A stretch of DNA of 64,000 bases from Ruminococcaceae bacterium UBA3903 (GCA_002391625.1 DGFJ01000007.1:16113-80112); one strand, 5' to 3'; shown: positions 1-9,588, numbered from the stretch's first letter. Notes: a model not told the origin generated them from the sequence alone. Made by a program: numbers and translations.

Positions 1-1659
1 TGCCGATAATAGCATTTCCTCGGCGTGTTTCATAGTTAATTCTGTTATAGATACTCCACCAATTATGCGTGCCAGCTCTTTAACACGCTGCCCATGGTTA
101 AGGAATTGTACCTGTGTATAGGTTCTGCCATCAGCCACATTTTTCTTTATAAAATAGTGGCTGTCAGCCAACGCCGCTATTTGTGCTTGATGAGTTACAC
201 ATATTACCTGTTTGCTTTTAGATAAGCTTTTTAGCTTTAAACCAACCTTTTCTGTAGCGCTACCGCTTATACCTGTGTCAACCTCGTCAAAGATAAGTGT
301 ATCAATGATATCGTTGTTTGACAACACATTTTTTATTGCCAGCATCATTCTGGACAGCTCACCGCCTGATGCTATTTTTGAAACCGGTTTTGGTGGTTCA
401 CCAGGGTTGGTTGAAATTAGAAATTCTATTTTATCACAGCCAACACCGTTTAACGGGCATCGTTCCTGTAAAACCTGTAAATTGACATTTGGCATATCTA
501 GGTAAACCATTTCTTTTTTTACTTTTTCTGTAAACTGTTGGCAGATGGCTTGTCTTTTTCTGGACAGTGCCTTTGCCTGTGCTTTGGCGGATTCTACAAT
601 TTTAGCATATTCTGCATTTAGCCTATCCAAATTAGCCTCATATTGTTCCAAGGCTTCCAATTCATCCTGACACTTTGCTAAATAATCTAACATTTCCTCC
701 GCTGTGCTGCCATACTTCCGTGAAAGTCTATATATAGTGTCTAAACGCTGTTCTATTTCATCTATTCCAAATGAATCCATAGGAGAATCGTCAATTAGAG
801 AAGCTATTTCCTGTGAACAATCCTGCAATTCATAGAACACGTTATTAATACGCTCATTTATATTGTTAACTTCTGATATATAGTCGCTTATTTCCGAAAG
901 ACTGTCCACTGTATCCTCTAGCATAGAAATTACACCACTGGTATCTTCATCACCATTTAAGCTACTATGTGCAAGCTCTAAGGCATTGGATATTTTTTCT
1001 TTGTTAACATAAACATTCTTTTCTTCCGTTAGCTGTTCATATTCCCCTGCCTTTAAATCTGCTTCCTCCAGCTCATCTATTTGGTATTTTAGCAAATCAA
1101 TTTTACGCTCTCTGTCAGAGTCGTTGGAAACAGCATTATCCAGCTTATGTCTGCATTCCTTTAGGCTGTTGAATGTATCCTTATATTCATCTAACCCATT
1201 TTTTAGCTGACCTAGGCTGTCAATATAAGTTATATGCTTTTCTGGTGACATCAGCTGATAGCTTTCATGCTGACCATGAATATTAATAAGCTCTGATGCT
1301 ATTTCTTTTAGGACACTAAGCGTTACTGGTCTTCCGTTAATACGACAATTATTTTTGCCGTTTATGTTAAGCTGGCGTTGCAATATTAGCTCATCATCAT
1401 CTAGATCATAGCCAAGCTCAGACAGCTTATCAATAACAGAAGCTGTTACATCTGTAAATGTACCGCTAACAAAGGCTTTTGTTTCACCTGTCCTAATAAT
1501 ATCCTTGGACATTCGGTGTCCCAGCAAAGCGTTGATAGAATCTATCACAATAGATTTACCTGCACCTGTTTCACCCGTAAGAACGTTAAATCCACCGGTA
1601 AAATCAATATTTGTTTTTTCTATAACTGCTATGTTTTCAATATACAAAGAATTCAGCAT
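1..1659 (-). CDS. recN: DNA repair protein RecN (3' end cut by window edge)
   Basis: RecN is an SMC-like ATPase that acts early in double-strand break repair. The protein begins MLNSLYIENIAVIEK and has the Walker A motif GETGAGKS at about residues 29-36, followed by the RecN-typical stretch around NIHGQHES and a long central region rich in charged residues, as expected for its coiled coil. The 553 codons visible run to HAEEMLLSA, which resembles the last residues of known RecN proteins, so only a few codons are missing at the window edge. The ATG at 1659 follows AAAAGGA at 10-nt spacing. It lies 29 bp downstream of argR on the same strand. The argR-recN order is conserved in Clostridia and Bacilli. 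Confidence 0.95.
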   Translation of the reverse strand, partial: MLNSLYIENIAVIEKTNIDFTGGFNVLTGETGAGKSIVIDSINALLGHRMSKDIIRTGETKAFVSGTFTDVTASVIDKLSELGYDLDDDELILQRQLNINGKNNCRINGRPVTLSVLKEIASELINIHGQHESYQLMSPEKHITYIDSLGQLKNGLDEYKDTFNSLKECRHKLDNAVSNDSDRERKIDLLKYQIDELEEADLKAGEYEQLTEEKNVYVNKEKISNALELAHSSLNGDEDTSGVISMLEDTVDSLSEISDYISEVNNINERINNVFYELQDCSQEIASLIDDSPMDSFGIDEIEQRLDTIYRLSRKYGSTAEEMLDYLAKCQDELEALEQYEANLDRLNAEYAKIVESAKAQAKALSRKRQAICQQFTEKVKKEMVYLDMPNVNLQVLQERCPLNGVGCDKIEFLISTNPGEPPKPVSKIASGGELSRMMLAIKNVLSNNDIIDTLIFDEVDTGISGSATEKVGLKLKSLSKSKQVICVTHQAQIAALADSHYFIKKNVADGRTYTQVQFLNHGQRVKELARIIGGVSITELTMKHAEEMLLSA

Positions 1660-1688
1660 AAATAATCGTTCCTTTTAGTAAGCTTCAT

Positions 1689-2135
1689 TTATATAATTTT
1701 CTTAAGCTCTGATGTTAATGTAACGGCCTTGTTACTGCTACGAGCCACAATAAAAATAGTATCATCACCAGCAATAGTACCTAATACACCATCCCACTCC
1801 ATAGAATCCAACGCAGTACAAACTCCCTGTGCCATACCGCTAATGGTATGCAATACTATCATATTAGAGGCAAAATCCACGCTAAGTACGGTGTTTTTAA
1901 AAATCGTATTGAAATTATTGCTAATATCTATGCTGTTTTTATTGCCTTGAGAGTACTTATATTTTCCATTGCCAGCTGGTATTTTTATTAGCCTTAATTC
2001 CTTTATATCTCTGGAAACGGTAGCTTGTGTAACCTTAAAGCCACCTTCACGGAGAAATTCTAATAAATCCTCTTGGGTTTCAATATTGTTTACTGCTATT
2101 AGTTCAAGAATTTTAGCATGACGCTGTGGTTTCAT
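1689..2135 (-). CDS. argR: Arginine repressor ArgR/AhrC
   Basis: This is an arginine-responsive transcription factor that represses arginine biosynthesis and, in Firmicutes, activates catabolism. The 148-residue length is normal for the family. The N-terminal winged helix (about residues 1-70) contains the recognition segment TQATVSRDIKELRL. The C-terminal oligomerisation and arginine-binding domain (about 80-148) ends with the typical GTIAGDDTIF block. It sits 15 bp after nadK and just before recN, the usual position in the clostridial xseA-recN cluster. No arginine biosynthesis genes are in the window, so its targets lie elsewhere. Confidence 0.95.
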   Translation of the reverse strand: MKPQRHAKILELIAVNNIETQEDLLEFLREGGFKVTQATVSRDIKELRLIKIPAGNGKYKYSQGNKNSIDISNNFNTIFKNTVLSVDFASNMIVLHTISGMAQGVCTALDSMEWDGVLGTIAGDDTIFIVARSSNKAVTLTSELKKII

Positions 2136-2150
2136 TACAAATCACCTTTC

Positions 2151-3008
2151 TTAAACCCCACGTTCGTTCAATTTATCATTTAATACAGTATAAAAGTTTT
2201 TTTCATCCATAGAAATTAAAGTTATAGAATTTTCATATTTTGAAACCTCTATAGTATCACCACATGACAGCGGTATAGAATCTTGTCCATCAACTGTTAA
2301 ATAAGCTAATTCGTTTGTTCTGTCGGATACTTCCATTGCCAATTTAGAGTTATCGCCAAAAATAACAGAGCGTGAAAACAACGAATGCGGACAAATAGGT
2401 GTTAATAATATACATTGTAAATCTGGCTGAATAACGGGTCCACCCGCTGACAGGGAATATGCGGTTGAGCCTGTTGGTGTAGATAATAAAACACCATCAG
2501 CACGATAATCACATATTTTTTTGCCATTCAATGAAACTGATAAATCTATCATTCGTGACAATGATCCTCTGGAGATAACAGCCTCATTAACTGCAATAGT
2601 TTCCGTAGTAATATTTCTCTTTTTTACAACAATATCAAGCAGCATTCGCTGTTCAGTATAGTATTCACCTGTTAATAAATTGTCTAATTTATCAAGCTCA
2701 AATGGCTCCATGGTAGCTACAAAGCCCACTCGGCCAAAGTTAATTCCCAATAATGGTTTGTTGTATATTGTTGCATGCTTAGCAGTATGAATAATAGTAC
2801 CGTCACCGCCAATAGTAATGATTATATCTGACGCTTTTGCCAATTCGTCACAGTCAGCCACCACCAAAATGCTTCTGTCACAAAATCTGTTAGACTGATT
2901 TTTTTCTATAACAGGAATTACACCCATAGACAAAACCTTGTCCACAACCTTGTAGGAATATGCTACTGCTTCTGCCTTGCTAGAATTGGTTACTATTCCA
3001 ATTTTCAT
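2151..3008 (-). CDS. nadK: NAD kinase
   Basis: NAD kinase phosphorylates NAD to NADP in the cytoplasm. The protein begins MKIGIVTNSSKAEA and shows the family's GGDGT nucleotide-binding motif at residues 67-71, an AVNEAVISRG block carrying the conserved NE pair, and TGSTAYSLSAGGP later on. Length is 285 residues, normal for the short bacterial form. I chose the ATG at 3008 because AAGGG lies 9 nt upstream; a TTG three codons earlier would overlap the tlyA stop and has no better site. It is 5 nt downstream of tlyA, so the two are probably translationally coupled. Confidence 0.95.
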   Translation of the reverse strand: MKIGIVTNSSKAEAVAYSYKVVDKVLSMGVIPVIEKNQSNRFCDRSILVVADCDELAKASDIIITIGGDGTIIHTAKHATIYNKPLLGINFGRVGFVATMEPFELDKLDNLLTGEYYTEQRMLLDIVVKKRNITTETIAVNEAVISRGSLSRMIDLSVSLNGKKICDYRADGVLLSTPTGSTAYSLSAGGPVIQPDLQCILLTPICPHSLFSRSVIFGDNSKLAMEVSDRTNELAYLTVDGQDSIPLSCGDTIEVSKYENSITLISMDEKNFYTVLNDKLNERGV

Positions 3009-3013
3009 ACTTA

Positions 3014-3838
3014 TCAACCCTTTTTATCCAATGTTTTATGGGAAATTTCAACAAGCTCTTTTGGCAATATATCAGTACATAGCCGTCCATTATCTGATTT
3101 TTGTATATATATTAAATATTCTATGTTACCCTCTGGTCCCTTTATAGGTGAAAAATCTAAACCCAGCACAGAAAAACCATTTTCAATACAAAAGCTACAT
3201 ATCATTTCAACAACATTGGTATGCACCTGTGGGTCACGTACAACACCTTTTTTTCCTACGTTTTCCCTGCCCGCTTCAAACTGTGGCTTTATTAAGCATA
3301 CAGCAGTAGCATTTTCATTCATAAGTTTTCGTGCAGCCGGCAGCACCAGCTTTAAAGAAATAAATGAAACATCAACTGAAAAAAAATCAATTAAATCGGG
3401 AACCTCTTTTGTAGTAATATATCTAACGTTGGTACGCTCCAGATTAACCACCTGCGGGTTAGTGCGTAGCTTCCAGTCAAGCTGTCCGTACCCAACATCA
3501 ATAGAGTACACTTTTTTAGCACCATTTTGTAACATACAATCAGTAAAGCCACCGGTGGAAGCACCTATATCCATAGTAATTTTATCTGTTAAATTAATAG
3601 GAAAGGACTGCATCGCTTTTTCCAGCTTAAAACCGCCACGGCTGACATATTTGGGTGTACCGCCACGAACCTCTATTTTAGATGTAACAGGATAAACAGT
3701 ACCAGCTTTATCAGCCTTTTGGTTATCAATATATACTAACCCAGCCATTATTATAGCCTTAGCTTTTTCTCTGCTTTGGGTATATCCTAACTCAAATATC
3801 AGTGAATCCAGTCGTTTTTTTTCAACCTTTTCTGCCAC
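3014..3838 (-). CDS. tlyA: TlyA family rRNA (cytidine-2'-O)-methyltransferase
   Basis: TlyA proteins 2'-O-methylate cytidines of 16S and 23S rRNA; some homologues are called hemolysins for historical reasons. An S4 RNA-binding domain spans about residues 8-70. An FtsJ/RrmJ-like methyltransferase fold follows, with the SAM-binding motif DIGASTGGFTD at about 90-100 and the later catalytic-core segment LIKPQFEAGRE. I prefer the GTG at 3838 as start: AAGGAG lies 7 nt upstream and the preceding dxs gene ends only 4 nt before it. An ATG at 3859 would overlap dxs and lacks its own site. The dxs-tlyA-nadK-argR-recN order is the conserved clostridial one. Confidence 0.93.
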   Translation of the reverse strand: MAEKVEKKRLDSLIFELGYTQSREKAKAIIMAGLVYIDNQKADKAGTVYPVTSKIEVRGGTPKYVSRGGFKLEKAMQSFPINLTDKITMDIGASTGGFTDCMLQNGAKKVYSIDVGYGQLDWKLRTNPQVVNLERTNVRYITTKEVPDLIDFFSVDVSFISLKLVLPAARKLMNENATAVCLIKPQFEAGRENVGKKGVVRDPQVHTNVVEMICSFCIENGFSVLGLDFSPIKGPEGNIEYLIYIQKSDNGRLCTDILPKELVEISHKTLDKKG

Positions 3839-3842
3839 TTTT

Positions 3843-5705
3843 TTACTCCTTAATTCCATTAATTACATTTACTATGCCATCACAATCTAGGCTTAGCCTT
3901 TTTAAGCTGGACTGTACAGGCGCTTGCTTTATATACTTATCATCAATAGCTGTCAACGTAAATTCACAGTTATAGTTATAACGTGACAATTCATAATCGA
4001 AATGCTCACCTACTCCACCTGTGGCCATACCTTCCTCAAAAAAGAAAATCCTGGAATAATTTTGTGCAAACAATATTGCCTCTTTTGGTATAGGCTTAAT
4101 TCTATTTAGCTTTAAAATGCATACGGATTTTCCTTGTTCAGCTAACCGATCTAACGCTATACAGCAGTTTGAAAAGATTCTGCCATAGGTTATTATCAAA
4201 ATGTCACTGCTTTGGTCGCCATAAATATCATAGGTCTTTTTAGAACTGTGAAAGTCCTTTGGTCGGTAGCTTTGACTGCCACGTGGATATCTGATTACTA
4301 TTACTTCGTTATTGGTATATGCAGAAACCTGCATTTCACGTTCCAGCTCATCAAAATAACAGGGGCTGTATATTATTACGTTTGGTACAGGGTTAAGCAG
4401 CGATACATCGAAAACGCCCTGATGGGTTTCGCCATCTTCTCCAACAATACCCGCTCTGTCAACGGCTATAATTACATGTAGCTTTTGGAGTGCTAAATCA
4501 TGAATAATCTGGTCAATACTGCGTTGTAAAAAAGTAGAGTAAACAGCAAACACAGGCAATACACCCTCGGCGGCTAAACCACCTGCAAAGGTTACAGCAT
4601 GAGCTTCTGCTATGCCTACGTCGAAAAATCTATCCTTATATTCGCTTGCAAATTCTGTTAAGCCAGTACCAGCAGCCATGGCCGCTGTTATAGCACATAT
4701 ACGCTTATCATCTTTTGCCATTTCACATAGCTTTTTGCCAAACACTGCGGAAAAACCCACTTTAGAACAATTTGGTTCTCCAGTTTCTATGTCAAAGGCA
4801 GAAATACCATGAAAACCCTTTGGGTCATTTTCTGCAAAGGAATAGCCCTTACCCTTAACGGTAACTGCATGAACCAAAACTGGACCTGAAACGTGCTTAG
4901 CAGCGTTTAGTGTATTGATTAATTGATGTAAATCATGACCGTCCACAGGACCATAGTATGCGAAACCCATATCGTCAAACAAAGTGCTTTTATACACCAT
5001 ATTTCGTAAGGTGGATTTTGAATGACGAATAATCTTTCTTATGGGATTACCAAGTATAGGTGTATGTGACAAGCCCTTCTCAACTCGTGATTTTGCCTTT
5101 AAGTATTTAGGATTAATTCGCATACCCTTTAAATACTTTGCAACTGCACCAACATTACGTGATATAGACATATGGTTGTCATTAAGCACCACTATGAAAT
5201 TCTTTTTAGAACGACCTGCATTGTTTAGTCCCTCATATGCTAAGCCACCTGTTAAGGCACCGTCGCCAATTACCGCTACAGTACTACCGTCTATATCCAA
5301 AAGCTCTTTTCCTCTGGCAATGCCATAGGCGGCAGAAATAGATGTACTGCTGTGACCAACGTTAAACGCATCATAGGGGCTTTCCTCCCTTTTAGGAAAG
5401 CCTGATATACCACCCTCGGTACGGATAGTGTCTATACTATCAAATCTGCCAGTTAGCATTTTGTGTGTATAGCATTGATGTCCTACATCAAAAACTATGG
5501 AATCGTCAGTACCATTGAAAACCCTATGAAGTGCAACAGTTAATTCAACCGTACCTAAATTTGATGACAAGTGTCCACCGTTTTGTGAAACGGTTTCAAT
5601 CATCTGTTCCCTGATTTCTTCACACAGAATATTAAGCTGTTCCAGTGACAAGGACTGTAGGTCATTGGGGGATTTTATTTTTTTTAAATATTTAAAATCT
5701 GCCAT
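3843..5705 (-). CDS. dxs: 1-deoxy-D-xylulose-5-phosphate synthase
   Basis: This enzyme condenses pyruvate and glyceraldehyde 3-phosphate, the first step of the MEP isoprenoid pathway, using thiamine diphosphate. The 620-residue length is full. Visible motifs are the HSSTSIS stretch, the ThDP/Mg motif from GDGALTGG through NDNHMSIS, the DVGIAEAHAVTFAGG block with the catalytic glutamate, and a C-terminal transketolase domain. It lies between ispA and tlyA in one minus-strand operon. Two other MEP enzymes, dxr and ispG, are encoded in the cluster at 55-59 kb of this window. Confidence 0.97.
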   Translation of the reverse strand: MADFKYLKKIKSPNDLQSLSLEQLNILCEEIREQMIETVSQNGGHLSSNLGTVELTVALHRVFNGTDDSIVFDVGHQCYTHKMLTGRFDSIDTIRTEGGISGFPKREESPYDAFNVGHSSTSISAAYGIARGKELLDIDGSTVAVIGDGALTGGLAYEGLNNAGRSKKNFIVVLNDNHMSISRNVGAVAKYLKGMRINPKYLKAKSRVEKGLSHTPILGNPIRKIIRHSKSTLRNMVYKSTLFDDMGFAYYGPVDGHDLHQLINTLNAAKHVSGPVLVHAVTVKGKGYSFAENDPKGFHGISAFDIETGEPNCSKVGFSAVFGKKLCEMAKDDKRICAITAAMAAGTGLTEFASEYKDRFFDVGIAEAHAVTFAGGLAAEGVLPVFAVYSTFLQRSIDQIIHDLALQKLHVIIAVDRAGIVGEDGETHQGVFDVSLLNPVPNVIIYSPCYFDELEREMQVSAYTNNEVIVIRYPRGSQSYRPKDFHSSKKTYDIYGDQSSDILIITYGRIFSNCCIALDRLAEQGKSVCILKLNRIKPIPKEAILFAQNYSRIFFFEEGMATGGVGEHFDYELSRYNYNCEFTLTAIDDKYIKQAPVQSSLKRLSLDCDGIVNVINGIKE

Positions 5706-5737
5706 AGGACATCGTTCCTTTCGGCTGATACAATAAA

Positions 5738-6610
5738 TTAGTAATCTCTGCTTGCTAGTTTCAGCGCTAGGTCTTTTAAGCCTGTAATATCACCTGAAAA
5801 ATTCTCCAACGATTTTATAGCTTTGTCTGTTAGCTCATCTATTAAAAGCTTACATTTTTCCAAGCCTAGCAAAGAAACATAGGTGGATTTGTTGTTACCA
5901 GCATCACTTCCCGTTGGCTTTCCAAGCTTTTTCTCATCAGCTACAACATCTAAAATATCGTCCATAATTTGAAATGCGATGCCTATTGACTCGCCAAAAT
6001 CTCTGGCAGCTTGTACCTGCCTATGGGTAGCGCCGCCTATTATGCAGCCCATTTCACAAGCAGCCTTTATCAGTCCACTGGTTTTTTTGCTATCCATCTC
6101 TCTTAAAACATCTATATTAGCAGTTTTATCCTCATATGTTAGGTCTATCACCTGACCGCCCACCATGCCGACAGCACCACAATATTTTGCCAGTACGGCT
6201 ACAGCCTTTGTAGCTCTATATGCATTTTCCTCTGTGGCAGAGGATGACATTATTTCAAACGCTAATGCCTGTAGAGCATCACCAGCTAGTAATGCTGTAT
6301 CTTCACCATACACAATATGATTTGCTTTCCTACCACGTCTATAGTCATCATCATCCATACACGGTAAATCATCATGTATTAGAGAATATGTGTGTATCAT
6401 TTCTACTCCACAGGCAAATGGCATAGCTTGATTAAGGTCACCACCACACAAATGCGAAAACTCTAATACTAAACAGGGCCTTATTCTTTTACCTCCAGCC
6501 ATCAAGCTGTACTCCATTGATTCTATCAGTTTTTTTTCTATACAATCCTTTGATGGTAAATACTCTATTAAAGCTTCTTCAATCTTGCTAATCATATTCA
6601 TAATATACAT
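5738..6610 (-). CDS. ispA: Polyprenyl synthetase (farnesyl diphosphate synthase type)
   Basis: The protein makes short-chain prenyl diphosphates from IPP and DMAPP. The first aspartate-rich motif, HDDLPCMDDDD, is at about residues 79-89 and is preceded by GGKRIRP. The second, QIMDDILD, is in the C-terminal third. Length (290 aa) fits geranyl/farnesyl diphosphate synthases. Position between xseB and dxs is the standard one for ispA. The exact start is uncertain: ATGs at 6610, 6601 and 6595 all follow one AAAAGGA, and 6601 has the better spacing. Product chain length cannot be fixed from sequence by eye. Confidence 0.93.
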   Translation of the reverse strand: MYIMNMISKIEEALIEYLPSKDCIEKKLIESMEYSLMAGGKRIRPCLVLEFSHLCGGDLNQAMPFACGVEMIHTYSLIHDDLPCMDDDDYRRGRKANHIVYGEDTALLAGDALQALAFEIMSSSATEENAYRATKAVAVLAKYCGAVGMVGGQVIDLTYEDKTANIDVLREMDSKKTSGLIKAACEMGCIIGGATHRQVQAARDFGESIGIAFQIMDDILDVVADEKKLGKPTGSDAGNNKSTYVSLLGLEKCKLLIDELTDKAIKSLENFSGDITGLKDLALKLASRDY

Positions 6611-6626
6611 TTTCCTTTTATCCGTG

Positions 6627-6824
6627 TTATTGTTCTTCCTTGGCGGTTAATACCGTTACCTTTTGCTCTGCATTTTTTAAGATTTTATAACAATATGCAG
6701 ATAGCTTAGTACCTTCTTCAAATAGCTTTAAAGCTTCCTCTAACGGTAAATCACCGTTTTCTAGGGTTACAACGATTTCTTCTAAACGTGCAGACGCTTC
6801 TTCATACGATTTTGATTTCGCCAT
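6627..6824 (-). CDS. xseB: Exodeoxyribonuclease VII small subunit
   Basis: This is the small subunit of exonuclease VII, which degrades single-stranded DNA together with XseA. The 65-residue protein begins MAKSKSYEEASARLE and contains the diagnostic LPLEEALKLFEEG segment. The ATG at 6824 lies 9 nt after AAAGGA and 5 nt downstream of the xseA stop codon. A longer frame reaching 6857 would overlap xseA and has no ribosome binding site. Adjacent to xseA, as in nearly all bacteria. Confidence 0.95.
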   Translation of the reverse strand: MAKSKSYEEASARLEEIVVTLENGDLPLEEALKLFEEGTKLSAYCYKILKNAEQKVTVLTAKEEQ

Positions 6825-6829
6825 ATATA

Positions 6830-8035
6830 TCATTCCTTTATTTGATTTATTACGCAATCCAGCTTTCCCTTGCTTAATGTTATTTCTAAGTTATCGCCAA
6901 CAGAAACATCATATATTGTTTTTACGGGCTTATCCTTAATCATGGGTATAGCGTAGCCTCTAGACAAAATATTAAGGGGACTAAGCACATTGAGCTTAGC
7001 CGACAAAGCAGACAAAGCAAGCTGGTGTTCATGTAGCTGGTGTTGAAAAGAATTTCCAAGTCTATTAGACATATTATCAATGGTTATGCCTAAATTTTGG
7101 ATAAATCCTAAATCTGAAGACAATACCCTGCTGGTTGATAAGGCTTTTATCCTATTTTGTTCTGACGATATTTTGTTTTTTATCAAATACCCTAGGGTAA
7201 AGCTTATATTATTTAAATCATCAAACAGCTTTAGCATATCTGGCACAGCCAATTCAGCTGCCGCTGATGGTGTGGGTGCCCTCATGTCAGCTGCAAAGTC
7301 ACATATTGTAAAATCAGTTTCGTGTCCTACCCCTGATATTACAGGAATATGAGAGTTAGCCACGGTTCTGGCTAAGCTTTCATCATTAAAAGCCCATAAG
7401 TCCTCTATAGAGCCACCTCCACGACCAATAATAATAACATCAACATTATTGTTATTATTAAAATAATTCATTGCATTTATAAGCTCTGGTACAGCCTTAT
7501 CACCTTGAACAGTGGCAGGATAAAGCAGTACATTGGTCAAGGGGCATCGCCTAGCTAAAATCTGTTCTATATCACGCCTAGCAGCACCTGTTGATGATGT
7601 AATAACACCTATATTTTTAGGTAGCTGTGGCAATGGCTGTTTTTTACTGCTATCAAACAGCCCCTCGCTTTCAAGCTTAGCCTTTATCTGTTCATATGCC
7701 ACAGTTAGGTCGCCTATACCATCGGGCTGCATTTGTTCAATGTAAAATTGATACTGTCCAGTTGCTTCATATACAGATACACGACCGCTTGCTATTATTT
7801 TCATTCCATTTTCAGGTTTAAAACGTAAACGTAAGGCATTACCTGCAAACATTACACATTTTATTACAGCTTTATCATCCTTTAAAGATAAATAAATATG
7901 TCCAGAGCGGTAATGGTCTATTAAATTGGAAATCTCACCTGACAGGAATATGTGATTTAAAACCTCGTCATCATCCATTAGAGATTTTACATAAAAATTA
8001 AGCTGTGAAATTGTTACAATGCTCAAAGCTACCAC
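6830..8035 (-). CDS. xseA: Exodeoxyribonuclease VII large subunit
   Basis: This is the catalytic subunit of exonuclease VII. An N-terminal OB-fold (about residues 8-105) includes ISQLNFYVKSLM and FLSGEISN. The central catalytic domain carries GVITSSTGAARRDI, then VIIIGRGGGSIEDLWAFN and ISGVGHETDFT, all hallmarks of XseA. At 401 residues it is close to the usual 400-450. The start is a GTG at 8035 with AGGGGGG 8 nt upstream. It precedes xseB by 5 nt and follows the TsaD-like gene by about 40 bp. Confidence 0.96.
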   Translation of the reverse strand: MVALSIVTISQLNFYVKSLMDDDEVLNHIFLSGEISNLIDHYRSGHIYLSLKDDKAVIKCVMFAGNALRLRFKPENGMKIIASGRVSVYEATGQYQFYIEQMQPDGIGDLTVAYEQIKAKLESEGLFDSSKKQPLPQLPKNIGVITSSTGAARRDIEQILARRCPLTNVLLYPATVQGDKAVPELINAMNYFNNNNNVDVIIIGRGGGSIEDLWAFNDESLARTVANSHIPVISGVGHETDFTICDFAADMRAPTPSAAAELAVPDMLKLFDDLNNISFTLGYLIKNKISSEQNRIKALSTSRVLSSDLGFIQNLGITIDNMSNRLGNSFQHQLHEHQLALSALSAKLNVLSPLNILSRGYAIPMIKDKPVKTIYDVSVGDNLEITLSKGKLDCVINQIKE

Positions 8036-8077
8036 CCTGCCGTCCCCCCTTGCAACACCTAAAATTATATTAGGCTT

Positions 8078-9007
8078 TTAGTTACCATCTTTAATAGCTG
8101 TCAAAACAGATATTCCACCTGCATTGTCAGATGAAAATTCTGGTTGTGAAAAAATTGCACCAAGCTTTTCTGTAAAAGAATTTCTAATAATAGAGTTTGA
8201 CATTACCCCACCAGAAAACAAAACAGGCATACTGCCATGCTCTACAATAATTCTTTTATACATATCCATCAGGGTTTGCTCAATGTATGCCAAAGCATAT
8301 GCCGCCGTCTTTTCAGGGCTGTTGCTTTCGTTAAAAATTTTTTCACATTTATTTTCCACACCGGAAAGGCAACAATTTGTACCTTTTAGTGTTGATTTTA
8401 CTTTTAGTTTTTCATTATAGCGTAACGCTAGCTTTTCCAGCTCAGTACCACAGGGAAATCCCAATCCAAGCATTACACCTACCCTGTCCACTATTTGACC
8501 AGCATTTAAATCCAGCGTCACCCCTACGGGGGTAGCTGTAATAATATTATTTTTATCTGGTTTAACAATTAACGCTTCAGTTGTACCACCTGAAACATGA
8601 AAAGCAAGAAAGGTTTTTGAAAGCAGTTCTAGCTTTTCAGCGGAATACAAGGCAGCAACAATATGTCCCTGTTGATGGGAAAACTCGTACAAGGGTACAC
8701 CTAGCACCGTTGCCAGGATATGTGCGTTCGTGCTACCTACCGTGAAGCAAGGCATATATGAGCCTTCTATGCTTCGAGGTCTAGTTGATACGCCAACAGC
8801 ATTAATATCACCTGTGTATACAGAAAACAACTCATCTATCAAAGCAGACAGCTGCTGCGTATGCAAAAACACAGCATCGCTCTGTCGTAAACCGACTGTG
8901 CCATGTTTAACAGGCAGCAGCTTTTTCTTTTGTAAAACTGTGCTGTTACTGTAAACTGCCACAGATGTTGTATAGTTGCTGGTATCCAGACCTAAATATC
9001 CATTCAT
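8078..9007 (-). CDS. TsaD/Kae1-like ATPase (Gcp family paralogue)
   Basis: This belongs to the Kae1/TsaD (peptidase M22) ASKHA-fold family. The N-terminus YLGLDTSNYTTSVAV is the phosphate-binding loop region. H111 and H115 in HQQGH match the metal-binding HxxxH motif, and LFSGGVMSNS plus SSDNAGG near the C-terminus match TsaD nucleotide-binding segments. At 309 residues it is shorter than true TsaD (about 340), and it sits in the nusB-xseA operon rather than near tsaB or tsaE. It is therefore probably the second, clostridial-type paralogue, whose role is not established. ATG overlaps the nusB stop by 4 nt (ATGA), indicating translational coupling. Confidence 0.8.
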   Translation of the reverse strand: MNGYLGLDTSNYTTSVAVYSNSTVLQKKKLLPVKHGTVGLRQSDAVFLHTQQLSALIDELFSVYTGDINAVGVSTRPRSIEGSYMPCFTVGSTNAHILATVLGVPLYEFSHQQGHIVAALYSAEKLELLSKTFLAFHVSGGTTEALIVKPDKNNIITATPVGVTLDLNAGQIVDRVGVMLGLGFPCGTELEKLALRYNEKLKVKSTLKGTNCCLSGVENKCEKIFNESNSPEKTAAYALAYIEQTLMDMYKRIIVEHGSMPVLFSGGVMSNSIIRNSFTEKLGAIFSQPEFSSDNAGGISVLTAIKDGN

Positions 9008-9438
9008 ACCGTTTCGTCCATATGCTCTTTAGCAATAGTACCTAACACACCATTAATAAAGGAGGCATCCTCTGCCGTTGAATATTTTTTGGCTAAAACA
9101 ACCGCTTCGTTTATGGCAACGCCCACTGGATTGTCAGCCTTTGTAATATCTTCAACATACAGCATTTCACAAATTGCCAGCTGTAAGAGGCTTAAGCTAA
9201 CCTTTGACATTCTTGAAATTTTCCATCCGTTGGAATTTTTCTCTATCATCCCGTTGATAGTGTCCTCGTTGATTGTTAGGTTATTAATAAGCTGCAATGT
9301 AAAATCATCTATCTGAAAGTCCCTGCTCTCCTCTGCTTTCAAGCAAAGCTCCTCAGTAGTATCATTATTAAACTGACGCTCAAAAGCCAAAATAAAAGCT
9401 TGTTCCCTTGCTTGTCTACGTGAAAGTTCCATTTTCAT
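9004..9438 (-). CDS. nusB: Transcription antitermination factor NusB
   Basis: NusB binds boxA RNA with NusE (S10) and supports rRNA antitermination. The 144-residue protein starts MKMELSRRQAREQAF, a typical NusB N-terminus, and contains EAVVLAKKYSTAEDASFINGVL, the conserved C-terminal helix region (quoted here only as landmarks near residues 112-133). I chose ATG 9438 because AAAGGA is 9 nt upstream; a frame reaching 9501 would start inside the promoter. It is the first gene of the minus-strand operon running to recN. Confidence 0.94.
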   Translation of the reverse strand: MKMELSRRQAREQAFILAFERQFNNDTTEELCLKAEESRDFQIDDFTLQLINNLTINEDTINGMIEKNSNGWKISRMSKVSLSLLQLAICEMLYVEDITKADNPVGVAINEAVVLAKKYSTAEDASFINGVLGTIAKEHMDETV

Positions 9439-9489
9439 TGGTACCCATCCTTTATATTTATGATGTTTAGGTGCTAATCTTATCTGATT

Positions 9490-9517
9490 ATTATACCACA
9501 ATTCTGCATATAATCAA
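9490..9517 (-). promoter_or_regulatory. Sigma-A type promoter of the nusB-recN operon
   Basis: On the minus strand TTGATT (9512-9517) and TATAAT (9490-9495) are separated by 16 bp. The predicted transcript starts about 45 nt before the nusB ATG. It lies back to back with the promoter for the CPBP gene. Confidence 0.6.
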
Positions 9518-9588
9518 GAAAAACAGGTGGTAATATACAATTTTGTCTATTAATTATCCAACACATATTTTTCTTTATAGCTAAAATA

